From Tretioscincus oriximinensis (Eukaryota; Chordata; Lepidosauria; Squamata; Gymnophthalmidae), in assembly GCA_022410635.1 (NCBI GenBank), contig JAJVDF010000045.1:2686954-2750953 (forward strand): DNA of 64,000 bases, given 5' to 3'. The stretch's first letter is position 1. Each line of letters starts with the position of its first letter. The translations under genes and the position numbers were made by a program. The notes below the pieces were generated by a model. It ran no database searches. It worked only from the letters and a program-made list of their open reading frames with translations, and was not told where the DNA came from. This document shows, in pieces, positions 24,958 through 36,032 of this stretch.

Positions 24958-25104
24958 AGAACCAGCTGCNTATGATGAGAATTCAAGAATACATGTGCAT
25001 AGACACACCATTGTTATATTCCAGAATATAGCTTGGTGGTGTGCATGGAAACGCAATTGCTATATTCCGGAATATAACATTATAGCGCCTTTTTAGCCTT
25101 AGTC

Positions 25105-25250
25105 TTACGATCTTTCCATACTAAATTTTATTCTAGGATATAATCTCAGAATAGGGGCCTGCCACCCACATGCCAGTGAAGACTATGACAGGTGCCTATA
25201 CTAAGATATATTCCTGAAATAAAGCTCAGTGTGGAAAAGGCCTTTAAATT
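25105..25250. mobile_element. palindromic MITE family B, copy 3
   Basis: The left arm (tttattctaggatataatctcag, then aataggggcctgcca) and the right arm (gacaggtgcctat, then attcctgaaataaagctcagtgtgg) are approximate complements around an acatgc centre. This is the clearest two-armed copy in the window. Confidence 0.6.
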
Positions 25251-25954
25251 AGAGTGATAAAATCTTTAAAGAATGCTTTCTATGGTGATTCCAGTGAATC
25301 CTTTTTGATGAGCTATATCCTTCACAGGTCCAGTATTCCAGTCAGTGAAACTGTGAAGGAAAATGCCAGGTGATAAAGGCATTAGATTACTATTCATAAA
25401 AACTTCTTCTCTATAGGGGACAAAATGGACAAATCTAATTCTTACTCTGTTCACCCTGCATGTAGAATTCCTTCCATACAAACAGACACTTCTTCACTTC
25501 AATATTAACATAAAGGGCTCTCTCAACCTAAAACCTCCCCTCCTCACACCACAATGATGTCCTTTTCTACAAAATATTGGATATTTTGAAAATTGTGGAT
25601 ATAGACTTACTTAACTTCCCTAAAGACCTCAATTTGTTACACAATTGGGAGTCTATTCTTTCCTGGTGTTGTGTCATCTTTACTAAAGTCAAATAAGGAC
25701 ATCCGGTAATTTGTCCAAGATTGCTTGAAAAAAGGACTTCANAGCCAACTGACCGTAAGGAGCGTGACAGGTGTTGGAGATCACGAATAGCCTCGCCTCA
25801 NTTGCTGCACACTCACTTACTTTTCTGAATGAGCAGAATTCTTACAGTCTGGCTACAACTTAAGTTTAATCCATCTTTGATCCATCTTCAAAGTGACAAA
25901 GCATATCAGGAAAGTGACTCATTTTCTTTCAGCATCATCTAACCTGATTTAAAT

Positions 25955-26085
25955 ACAATTTCAGAGAAATAGGCATGTTAGTCTAGTAGAAAGTCCAGCA
26001 AAGCACCTAGCAGCACTTTGAGACTAACTTGAGAAAAGTGAGTGGCATAAGCTTCCGTAGACATGTCTACTTCTTCAGATGCTGA
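25955..26085 (-). mobile_element. Penelope-like element 3' tail, decayed copy 2
   Basis: It shares cagcactttgagactaacttgagaaaagtg with the 59.7 kb element and tgttagtct..agaaagtccagcaa with copy 1. The hammerhead-like segment (26044-26083) has a six-pair stem II (GTAGAC with GTCTAC) and four pairs of stem I. The GAAA core has mutated to GGAA, which should abolish cleavage. Confidence 0.78.
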
Positions 26086-26454
26086 TTTAAATAGTGTAAA
26101 ATAAAAACTGTCTCTCTGGAGATGTACCTTTTCATTTAGAAAGTGGACCAAAAATAATAAAAATGTTGGTGCAATTTTGACCTTTATCTCTTTATTGTTG
26201 GTAATCAAACATGGGGCGATATTTGCTATCGAAAACACCTTATGTCATTTATTGTATGTAAATTGTCTAGAACTATAATATTTGAGGATGATGGACTTGT
26301 TCTGTATCCATTTCCTAATCCCTGAAGCTATTAGCTTAATTTCTGCAAGGATTTTCCCTGAAGGATGGCTTATGTTGTTGTAATTGTACTGTACTATGGA
26401 AACATATTTCTCTAACTGCATATAATAATAACAGTACAATTTCATTTAGGTAAG

Positions 26455-27180
26455 TCAGTGATAAATATACCGACCTGCATCCTCGGCCCAGTTTGGAGTT
26501 GGTGGCGTGCACCAGCAGCAGGATGCTCCGGTAGCACCTGCCATGTTTTCGGAGGATAAGTGACCTCCTGAAGCATGGCAGTGGTGGCGCACTTCAAGTG
26601 CACCACCGGATGAGCNGCCTTTAAAAGGGGCTGCATTACAACACCACTTCCTCTTCGCTTGGGACATCTTTCCCACCCTTCCCACCCTTTTTTCTCTTGT
26701 CTTTCCCTTTTTCTTTCTCTTCCTTCCCTCTTCGTCATGGCTGATGGGATGGAAAGCACTCATCTTGGTTTGGCCAAGGTTAGGCTGCAGAGATAGAGAT
26801 CTCCTGACTATCCCATAATGCTGAGGGGGGGCCTTAAGGTGGGTTCAGGGGTCAGGGAGTCCATCCTGGGGAATGGGGCCAAGCTGAACATGGCCTGAGT
26901 CATGGAGGGGGGCACAACACTGGGTTATAACTCTGCGGCCCCTACTCAACTTCCATGATCCTTTGGTGAGCCTCAAGAATGGGCTTCAGAGGTGGCTCAA
27001 AAGTGTTGAGCAGAACAGATTGGGATGGCTGGGCCCACCACGAGAGTGGGCAGCCATGGTGCCACATGTACATAGGATGTGGCAGTAGTCCCTGGGTCAG
27101 CCCAGGTGGGGGCTGAGAGGGACCATCATCCATGATGCTGCGCCTGTCACCTTCCTACTTCTTAATCTCTGCCATGGCCT
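26455..27180. other. unclassified block of distinct composition
   Basis: This stretch is clearly GC-richer than its neighbours. It holds an internal inverted pair (ggcgtgcacc near 26502 and gtggcgcac near 26584), a pyrimidine run (26670-26730) and several GGGG runs. A 63-codon minus-strand frame at 26942-27133 has no family I can name. It may be part of an unrecognised LTR or DNA element; an AATAAA lies downstream at about 27322. I found no paired ends. Confidence 0.35.
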
Positions 27181-27884
27181 ATTTCATCCACTTAAGGTTT
27201 AGGACATTGTCCTGTTTATGTTAAAGCACCAAGTTCACTTTAGTTATTTATAATTGCGTGGGGTTTTGGCCAATTGTTAAGAAGACTTTACTTGTAATGC
27301 GAAGGTTAGTTAAGACAAAATGTAATAAAATGTGACTGCATAGTTCCTAGTTGTCCTTGCATTTTTGCTGGGGTGGCCAGCGCCAGCAATATACTTATAG
27401 CTTGAAAAGTAGAAGGTTTGTTTGATCTCCACCTTGTCTCAAGAAACAAGCAATGGTAAATTAGTTCTGTATCTCTGCCCAAAACGCTTCATAGAGATGC
27501 TCATGCAGTCAACCGGCAGTTGTCACAAAACTGTGGTACCCAAAAATAGTTCTACTTGGGTAAAATACATGCAATAGCAGAATACGGTCATCCTAAATTC
27601 TATTATTTTTGTAAAATATACTGAGCCTCAGTGAATAAAATGACAAGAAGTCCCAACATCTCTGTTAAACNTCAGGCACAGTCATCTACTGAATGCGATG
27701 AATAGTCCCTAAACAACTTTGATCCAAATATCTAAAAAAAGCATCTCCACTTTTACAGAACTCTTAATATATTAGAATAATTTGAACACTTCTATTGACC
27801 AAGCAGTTGATGTATACAGACTTTTTTAATCCATACCTATCATTTAACAAAAAAAATTACTTGTTTTTACTTCTGGACACTGCC
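27181..27884. other. no feature identified
   Basis: AT-rich sequence with one N at 27671. Confidence 0.4.
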
Positions 27885-27988
27885 CTGTTTTTAGATTTTT
27901 TAATTTAATTTTATTGTAATAACTTGCCATGGGGGCGCAGATATAGGGTGAGATATAAATATACATCATCAACAACAACAACAACCCA
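27885..27988 (+). mobile_element. L2-type LINE 3' tail with CAA repeats
   Basis: The order tttaatttaattttattgtaa, then cttgccatgggggcgcagatatagggtgagatataaat, matches the 3' ends at 5840-5906 and 37065-37145. It closes in CAACAACAACAACAAC. Confidence 0.55.
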
Positions 27989-28094
27989 GCAGCATCTATG
28001 AATTATTCCTCGTAATGCTGTTGTATCCAGCACTAAGATTAATACAGTTATGAAGAAATACATTTGATGAATATTTTACCTGTCTTTCTCCTCT

Positions 28095-28415
28095 GCCTCC
28101 AGATGGTGTAAAAGAGAGTTGTAACAGATACTTAGCATTTATGGTCAAAGCTATAGTTTTCCCATTAGTAACATATGGCTGTGAGAATTAGGAAGGCTGA
28201 GTGTTGATCAACACATTTGAATTATGTTAGAGAAGACTTTGGAGAATCCCTTGGATTGCAAAGAGTTAAAATCAGTCAGTATGAAACGAAATCAGCTCTG
28301 ACTGTTCGTTGAAAGTTCAATTACGGGAAAAGACTGAAGGCAAAAGTAGAAGGAGATGGCTGGGAATGAGATGGATAATGTCATGGAAGTGACAGACAAA
28401 ACTTAAAGGACTTGT
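28095..28415 (+). mobile_element. BovB/RTE LINE relic
   Basis: The plus strand encodes KAIVFPLVTYGCEN, then INTFEL with RRLWRIPWIAK a few residues on, then KSRRRWLGMRW. These match, in order, the C-terminal half of BovB/RTE reverse transcriptase proteins (MVFPVVTYGCESW, DAFELWCWRRLLRVPW and RRRGRQRMRW blocks). Stops and a small deletion break the frame. BovB is well known for patchy distribution among squamates and ruminants through horizontal transfer. Confidence 0.82.
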
Positions 28416-28600
28416 CATGGTTTGGCCAACTGGATCACCCAGACCTTACTCACACTTGGCCTTATTCTGTTCCAGAAAGTGTTCCCATTCCATGGAGTGT
28501 GTTGTTCATATTCCATTCCAGACTAATACTGATCGTATCATGGTCTATGCTAATCTGGAATAACATGTGGATTGGGAGCAGGATCTTAAAACAAGGCTAA
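28416..28600. other. possible MITE remnant
   Basis: Words such as ccttattctgttccag and tctggaataacatg recall the ATTCTGGAATA arms of the other palindromic MITEs in this window. The arms are too diverged to define ends. Confidence 0.25.
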
Positions 28601-30693
28601 TCAGGCCAAACAGTCATTACTTAATCAATGACCAATAAAAACATGGCAATAAAAAATAGAAAGCTCTCTTTTTTTTAATTACAAACCCCAGAAAGCATAG
28701 GTCATGGGTCCTGTAATCCAGAACAAACCAGTACTCCTAACAGTTGTCCTGTCAGAACATGGCTAATATTTTCAACCTACGCACAGAAAAATTGAGGCTA
28801 AAGGGCTAAATGAATTTAACTGAGATAACTCACTATCTCAGAAAAAGCTGGACAAAATTGAATTGTGTTGGAGGATCCAGCCCACAAACAATAATAAAGA
28901 CAATCTCACTGGTTTTCCTGATTCTTCTTGATCCCCTTGCTATGTAAGGCTTCCCAGGGCTCCATTTTGTCCTAGCCAGCTTTTCTTGTCATCTGCTGTA
29001 TAGGCTTTAGAATACTGTAGCCCTTATTTAAAGCTCTCTCTTTAGCTGTCCTAATGCACTTCAGAATATTTCAATGCCAGTTTAGAATTGCAGTCCTGAT
29101 TTAGCAACAGTTCCCTCCTATGCTTTCAAATGAAGACAAGTGCTGTCCTCACATTCTGAGCTTTCACAAACATGCAGATAGATGTGGCAGGTGCAATAGT
29201 CTTGTCTTGTGTTATATATGCATTTGAAGCAGCAGGGAGATTTCAGCTCTCAACAACAGCTACTTTCTCACTTGTCTGCTATGCAGAAGAGCAGACCAAA
29301 ATTATTACAGCATATAGTTGTATAATAAGAAAACTATATTCACCTGAATTTTTAACACAATGTAAGTAATTTTCTTGTGTTTTTAGTTCAAGGTGTATTT
29401 TGAGGGATTCCTGGATATATTTGGAGCCATAAACCAAACTAACTACCATAATCATAAACTTCAAATCTTAGGACTTCCATGGTGATTTTATTTTTCTTGA
29501 ATGGGTAATCAGATGGAATAATCATTTAGTCTGCCTTCCAGGGCTTCCCTGGGTCTCTGCAACACAGTGCAGATTAAGATGTGCACTTTAAAAAGAGTCT
29601 CTGATCCTGGACTAATTTTTTATTGGAGAAACTGTAGTCTGAATATGGTCTATAGATGGGGAACCAGATTCTGGTTCTCATATTACGGTAAAATTTCTGC
29701 TTCTGTCTGCTTTTCTATGCCATTATTTTACGATGACAAATGCATATTATAAGAGCTTGGATCCCTAGCAGGTTCATGAAGCTGGCAGTAGCGGCAGCCC
29801 AATGCAATGAGAGTGAGACACAGCTGTTGTGGTGCTGATGTCAGGGGCCTGCTGGGAAGTTTAGTCCAAGCAGTGGGCAGCTTCTTCTGCCCAACCTACA
29901 TGAGGCCCTGCTCTGTGGGTACAGCTCCCAGTCTGCATCACAGCTAGCCCTGGGTCAGCAGAAGCTGTTTTAGCTGCTCTGTGCCCCGTCCCACCCAATG
30001 AAACATTTGTTTTGATTGCTTACAGGGAGGTGTCTGGGGGGACCTGTCTGTACAACTAACACTCTGTGTGTGTCTCTGCCTCTGTCCCCACCTCTATCTT
30101 TCTATTTCACACAAAGTACTTAATGGGGCAACATAGTGATGCATGGCCACATCCATAAACATGTTTGTTCCATTCTTGTTAACCTTCCCTTGGAAAGGAT
30201 TGAGGACTTAGAACACTGCAATGTGGACCTAATGCAATCAATATACACTGCACATAGTATTTCAAATATGAGACTCGCAAGCCATTCCCATTTTCCTAAA
30301 CATACTCTCACAGACATACTTATGATGATTCCTGTCAAAAGATAAAATCACTAGCTTAAAACAATATGCACTAAAATCTCTGTTTTGTGTTTTAGGTAAC
30401 TTTAATGAATACTGTACTCATTTGATGGCTAGCTCTTCATTTAAACATCCTATCCAGTTACTGGAAGATATTCCATTACTGTTAGATGATGGAAAATAGT
30501 ATCACCAATCTGTGAAATAAATGAGATGCCTTTCCAAAACGAAGAGCTAGCTTGCCCTCCCCATCATCTATTTGTTTTAGTGAGCTCAAATTCCAACTGT
30601 GTTTTTATGTATTTATTGTAAGCTGTCCTGAAAACGTAGGTTATTGGGATAGAAAAACATGTATACATTAAATTATAAAGTTATTGCACAAAT
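28601..30693. other. no feature identified
   Basis: Unique-looking sequence. The 29770-30070 part is less AT-rich but shows no coding pattern. Confidence 0.4.
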
Positions 30694-30830
30694 TTTCTGC
30701 AAAAACTACACAGGAATTCAATTCCTTATTCTAAGTTGTACACGCCTATAATCAAAGTGAGGTTTGTTGTCTACCACTATCTCTTAAGATGCACACGGTG
30801 TCATTTATTTATTTCATTATAGTTGGATAC
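30694..30830. repeat. local duplication, copy 1 (uninterrupted)
   Basis: It matches 31503-31553 plus 31938-32023 with about six differences over roughly 135 bases. It includes the sequence ctaagttgtacacgcctata, which is the empty form of the site holding the GC-rich hAT element in copy 2. Confidence 0.9.
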
Positions 30831-30925
30831 TCTGGAATGAAACTATCCAGACTGTGCTTTATTCTAGAATAACCAAGAATANTGAGATAAATAAGTGGCA
30901 CCTAGATAAATCTTGGTAATAATAG
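30831..30925. mobile_element. MITE-like family C, copy 1
   Basis: The order ctttattctagaataa, aataagtggcacctagataaa is shared with 38440-38500 (ctttattctggaatat, aataagtaggtgacacctggata). One N lies inside. Confidence 0.45.
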
Positions 30926-31139
30926 TTTAACTACAGGGTGAATACTAGAGAACTTACTTTCCCCAGCGTCACTACTAAGCCCAACAATAGAAGGCATACA
31001 GTATAACAGCTCAAAAGCATACAATCTTTTGTGAAGTAATATGATTAAAATATTCCCCTGAGTTTTATTCCAAAGAAGTACTACACCACTATTACCACAA
31101 ATAACATCAATTTGTTATAAAAGCAACAAAAACTGTGTG

Positions 31140-31202
31140 CACCTTGGTTGGCCGCACTGAGACCTTTGAGTATAGGGCGGGATATAAGTACAAATAAATA
31201 AA
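31140..31202 (+). mobile_element. LINE/SINE 3' tail fragment
   Basis: The sequence gccgcactgagacctttgagtatagggcgggatataagtacaaataaataaaa is the same 3' end seen at 37065-37145 and, inverted, in the SINE at 11222. No body is attached, so the parent family is uncertain. Confidence 0.6.
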
Positions 31203-31329
31203 AACTTATATCTTATATAGGATAAAGTTCTGTTTCTTTTAAAAAAGAAAAGACTGCAGCAATGAAAATGTATGATAAATAGTTAAATTGTTTGGGTGTC
31301 TCTTATTTTTGTTTTGTTCAAAAACTGGT

Positions 31330-31480
31330 GCCCATGCAATATGCACAGGAGGTGGAAAGCTCTTCCTCGCTGGAAGTCCTTAAATGGAGGCTGGCCAACC
31401 ATTTGTCTGAGGTGGATTAGTGCATTGAGCAGGGGGCTAGACCCAATCAATCTGAAGTTCCATCCCAATTCTAACTTTTA
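31330..31480 (+). mobile_element. CR1 LINE 3' end
   Basis: It encodes a C-terminal tail ALSRGLDPINLKF that parallels ALSRGLDPMTLEIPS in the copy at 9591-10190. It is preceded by the DNA for a helix (gaggtggaaagctcttcctcgctggaag, then ggaggctggccaaccatttg) typical of CR1. The terminal ATTCTATGAT repeats are absent. Confidence 0.75.
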
Positions 31481-31502
31481 GTGTTAGTAGCAGGAGCCAA
31501 AC

Positions 31503-32023
31503 TTTCTGCAAAAACTACACAGGAATTNAATTCCTTATTCTAAGTTGTACAAGCAGGGCTTTTTTGGGGGGGAACGCGCCGGAATGCAGTTCCGGCACCT
31601 TTTATTTAGGCAGGGGGGCGGAGTTAGCGGGGGCGGCGGTGGCAGCAACAGCAGCGGCGGGGGTGGCTGCGGGAATGAGCGGCGTCGGCCGCCGCTCCCC
31701 CCGCCCCCCACCTAAATAAAAGGTGCCGGAACTGCTGCGTTAGCCGCCGGCGAGGGGGGTGTGGCGTTATCGGCGGCGGCCATTGCCGCCCCCCGCCACC
31801 GCCGCCGGTACTAACGCCGGCGAGGGGGGCNTGGCGTTATCGGCNACAGCGGCCACCGCCGCCCCCCTCCCGCCCCCCGCCGCCGCCGGCGTTAGTACCA
31901 GCACCTTTTTTTCTGGAAAAAAAGCACTGTGTACAAGCCTATAAACAAAGTGAGGTTTGTGGTCTACCACTGTCTCTTAAGATGCACATGGTGTCATTTA
32001 TTTATTTCATTATAGTTGGTACT
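31503..32023. repeat. local duplication, copy 2 (split by hAT)
   Basis: The two halves (31503-31553 and 31938-32023) together reproduce 30694-30830. The interruption is exactly one hAT element plus one copy of its 8-bp duplication. Confidence 0.9.
31554..31929. mobile_element. GC-rich non-autonomous hAT element, copy A
   Basis: The ends are CAGGGCTTTTTT and AAAAAAAGCACTG, imperfect terminal inverted repeats. The flanking 8-bp duplication is tgtacaag (31546-31553 and 31930-31937). The interior is very GC-rich, with CGG/CCG runs. It also holds a sub-terminal inverted pair, gttccggcaccttttattta and its complement aataaaaggtgccggaac. It has no coding capacity. Frames rich in Ala, Pro and Gly come from the CGG runs. 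Two N calls sit in the GC core. The perfect duplication and the nearby empty site mark a recent insertion. Confidence 0.93.
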
Positions 32024-33199
32024 ATATTTGGAAAAAATATTGGAAAAAAAATAATAAAAAGAAATAATATTGCATCGTAGGCATTAGAATTCTCTCTTTT
32101 TTAACATCCACGTTGTATGCTTAAAATAACAAGTTGGGTTCATTGGCACTGCTGCACAAAAAATAGCAGAGGAATGGCTATAATATCACCTGCCAGAAAC
32201 GTCTTCCACATATTTGTCACCTTTACTTATAAACAAAAAAATCTTTGTCTAGAACTCTGAAATTATGAGACATCCACTTCTTATTCTTTTATGAAATGCA
32301 ATTAACGGGGGCACCCAGTCCCTCCAGTTTTGCAAATTAATCAGAGTGCAGCTATCAAACAGAAGAAATTTAAAACTTTTTTAAAAATGACATCGGTGAA
32401 ATACCAAACACAAGCATTCACTTTGCACCAACTGCTAACAAACATGTGTAAAGCAAAAAGGTCATAAACCATTAAGAAAGCATGCTTGAATGCCGACTCC
32501 CAGGATAAATATAGTCAAAGCTGCCCCAATTAGTGCCAAGGAAATACTATAAGGCTGCATTTGCACATGGGGAGAAAGGTATTTAAAAAGCAGCTTAGAA
32601 GTGGCAGTATCTGCACACTAATACCTTAGGATACAATTGTTTACTATGTACAACTTCTGGAAAGCAACTTATAGGATTTCCTAGGCAAGCTTTTTAATAG
32701 AGGCACAGGAAGGAACACTTTCCAAAACATGTATCCCAGGATAAAGCAACATATCAAAGCAACTCGTAATAGCTAGGTTGTATTATTTATTGCTTGATTT
32801 AAAAAGAAAAAATTCTGCTTGATCTTGCCCATCCTCTATGTTNTTCTGGTCAGAGGAAAAAAAGTTGCCCAAGGTATTTTAGCATACAGTATTTTGGTGG
32901 AAGAAAGGGACAATAGAAGGGATTTTTTAAAATGTATGAACATTTTCTCAATTATGCTCTTTTTAATGGGTGCAAATAGGCAACACTTATCATGCGCTAC
33001 AATGCATCATTTGCAAATCCCTAAGATCCCTAGATTATTTTCTGCAGTTCCGATTTTCTACAGTTTCAAAGCAAGCAGCTACTTCTGATGTTACAATCAG
33101 TAATTTAAATATTAGAACCTAACACTTTCTTTCTTAAATGCTGAAGATTTCAGCCAGAATAAATTCAATATTTGTACGGTTTTCTTGTTATGAGTTTAA
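32024..33199. other. no feature identified
   Basis: AT-rich. A ggctgcatttgcacatggg stretch at 32553 looks like the edge of an unknown short repeat; a similar ggctgcatttgtgtg occurs at 45129. Confidence 0.4.
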
Positions 33200-33300
33200 T
33201 GCAGAAGGAAAAGCAGACCAAGGACCTCTAGTCCAACAGTTTGTTCTCATAGGCCAAACCCCCAAGGGACCACTTGGAATCTACTGCTTGCTAGTAGACT
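33200..33300 (-). mobile_element. CR1-like LINE fragment
   Basis: The stretch ctagtccaacagtttgttctcataggccaa, then caagggaccacttggaa, is the complement of the CR1 3' region. It is comparable with gtccagcattctgtgtcacacagaggccc at 55071-55099. Short and diverged. Confidence 0.45.
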
Positions 33301-35012
33301 GGTCAAACTACTGTAGCTGGTTTAGTTAAGGCATGAAGATGGGACAGTAGCCTGTTTCAAGTGTGAACCATATGTAAGCTGTTCAGGCATAATCCTAGGT
33401 ACACAGGACAAGCAGAACATGTACAGACAGCACAATCCACTGTGCTTTAGTCCACTTCTGAATACCTGAACAAAACAACCCCATGGCAACTTCAGAAGCC
33501 AGAAACTTTAATTCAAAGTTGGATCTGGATTTAATTCAAAGTTGGATCCAAGAAGCAGACTGCCTTTAATATAAGCCTGTGTCAGCCAGGTTCTGCATGC
33601 ATAAGGGTAGTGTGGCAGAAGATAATCCAGGCCGTGAAGAAATGGCCTCAGTGGTCAATAAGCTGCACAAGAAAAATTGTCAGCACACAATCATGGAAAA
33701 AGAAAAACTCACAACTGAAAGCCATTCCCTTTCTAAAACTGCATTATATAATTAGAAATAAATAGGTAAAGTTCTAATACCAACCTCTAAAAAGTTATTC
33801 AGAGTTACTGATCACATTTCCATCTAACCTTTATTTTTACTGAAAAGCTTTTCCTTGATCAAGAAAATAACAGAATAATCCTTTTCTCAATTTCTCCATT
33901 ATCTCACTTCCATTTTCAGTTTTACATTCAAATTTTCCTTTTATTCTACCTCCCCCCACTTAGCAACTTTTTTTGATCTACTGGAAAAATCTCTTGTTGT
34001 TGATGCCTTTAGAATTGTTGGTTCTTTCTAAGACTATCATGTATCTTTTTGTTTACATTAATTACAGTTAAAACCTTTTCACTTGATACAATATATGGTT
34101 TGCTTTACTTGAAACTTCCACACTTAAGTTGTTGCTAAAATTTAACTAATTTGCCTCCACTTTAATATTGTAGCTAAAGTTTCCTTTAATAAAAACAAAC
34201 TTTGTCTCAAAATCAGCCTAATTATTGCCTTCTGCCACAGATTCAGTTGCCAACTATATCTTTATCAAAGTAAATATTAATCATATAAAGATCTTGAATT
34301 TGAGAAAACTGTTGGAGACATAACCAGGCTTGTTTTTATAATCAAAAGTTTATAAAACTGCCTCTTATGTAAGAAATATGCCACCACAATTGGTCCAAAA
34401 GACCCCAGAACGGACCAATCTGCAGGTATTCTTTCTCCATACTGAAAGAGAACAAAATGGTGGCACACATTCAGGGCAGTCAGAGTGGCCGAAGGCTCAC
34501 ACACATAGACCAGTGGACCACCCAGCCACCTCTGTCCACCATCAGCGCTCCTATTCTTTTGACTGAAGATTGGGCAGCTCCACTTTTATACTTGGGATAA
34601 TGTGGACTATTGATATTGTTTTAAATATATCACGATAACTTTACTATTTGTATATTTTTGTTTTGATTTTGTACTTGGTTGGCCACCCGAAGGATTTTTG
34701 CTCTATTTCGACTGGTCAGTTGATATCCACATAAGGGTTCTAATATATTGGAAGATTACTGCGTACTCTACTTATTAGTGGACCATGTTTAAAGCAAGCT
34801 CTGGTGCTATTTTTGTACCCTAGCCTATTGTAAAGCCCCATCCTATGTGGAATGTCACTGGGTTGATCAACTGAATCAGTGCTTCTGGAACATTATTTAG
34901 AATAACTGAATGATAAGTAAAGTATTTGGGATAACTTGACTAATTAATTAATTTTTTCCTTGCTTACATTTTTATCAAATTATATCATAAATATACTGCT
35001 GCAGTTATTTCA
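33301..35012. other. no feature identified
   Basis: At 34370-34760 a somewhat GC-richer patch (ggttggccacccgaaggat near 34677) may be part of an unnamed repeat. No ends found. Confidence 0.35.
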
Positions 35013-35028
35013 ATCTGATGCAAATTGT

Positions 35029-35377
35029 GTGTTTTTTTCCAAAATAATTTTTATTGATTGAGCATAGTAATATATACATATATACATATATGCCATATAT
35101 GCAATGGTCGTTGCATACATTATTATGTAATCCCTGCCTAATCCCACTTCTCTCATCCTCCCCTCCCTCCCTCCCTGCGATGACAACTCTCATATTTTAT
35201 TTTTACCTCTTTAGGATCAATTTGATAACATTTATTAGTTCAGGTCTGCCCCATCTGTATTGTTGACAGTATACAAGCAACTTGCACCAATTTCCCATCC
35301 AGATGTTTTGTTTTTCCTTATCTATATTTTCTTTACTGTCCATATAATCCATCATTAACTGGTCAGCAATATAGTGT
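35029..35377 (-). mobile_element. L1 LINE 3' end, 5'-truncated insertion
   Basis: On the minus strand the insert ends in AATAAAAATTATTTTGG followed by an A-rich tail. The flanks are a perfect 16-bp target duplication, atctgatgcaaattgt, at 35013-35028 and 35378-35393. Poly(A), a variable long target duplication and 5' truncation are the marks of L1 target-primed insertion; the CR1 and L2 copies here lack them. A minus-strand frame at the 5' side (35203-35388) may hold the last residues of ORF2, but it is too short to name. The perfect duplication means the insertion is young. Confidence 0.85.
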
Positions 35378-35393
35378 ATCTGATGCAAATTGT

Positions 35394-35990
35394 TATGACA
35401 TGGTCATTCATGAATCAACTGATGATATTCTAATTTAATTCGCCATATAATTGATTTGAAGCTCAGGATTAAAGGGGAATAGCCCCACTAGGGTATCATA
35501 ACACTAACTTTCAGTCATTATGAAAAGTGTGGTGAATTCCTTCTGCTATTGGCAGTGTTGTTTTACACCTTTTCTCATTTTGGAATATTATACATTTTTA
35601 GTTTTGTGATATTCTATTAAAACCAACTGTGGGATGCAAAGTACAGCCTGCTAGATTGTAAAAACACAATTGAATGGAGGCCACTGCATAGGGAAAGTTG
35701 CTTAAATGGAACTGTAGAATAGCACTGCTGCTTGCTCTAAACATGACCTACTAATAAGTACAGCATGAAGTAATCTCACCTTTCACCAGGCACTCAGAAG
35801 GGGCACCAGAAGTGTGCATCTTTCAGGCACCTAGCCAAAATACCCCCAGCTGGCAATTTCAAAAGCAGGAAACTTTCGTTTTCAGTCTCGAGAGTTGAGA
35901 TAAACATCTTTAGAGTGCTCCAGTAGGGTTGGATAGGGTTGCCCAGAGTGAAGCTGCACACCATACCATCCAGAAAATGCCTCCAAATCA
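35394..35990. other. no feature identified
   Basis: Ordinary AT-rich sequence up to the minisatellite. Confidence 0.45.
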
Positions 35991-36032
35991 TTCTATCACA
36001 TAACACTATCACATAACTCTATCGCATAACAC
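35991..36032. repeat. short minisatellite (CTATCACATAAC units)
   Basis: About three units of ctatcacataac with one tatcgc variant. It sits right at the start of the CR1 fragment and may have grown from it. Confidence 0.7.

Noticed and set aside
24580..25056. Several frames giving the same Arg/Ala-rich peptide on both strands
   Set aside because: They are mirror readings of the inverted repeat, not genes.
26942..27133. 63-codon frame in the GC-richer block as a retroelement protein
   Set aside because: No motif of a protease, integrase, reverse transcriptase or recombinase is present.
31759..31970. Ala/Pro/Gly-rich frames in GC-rich DNA
   Set aside because: They come from CGG/CCG runs inside the hAT element and are open in several registers.
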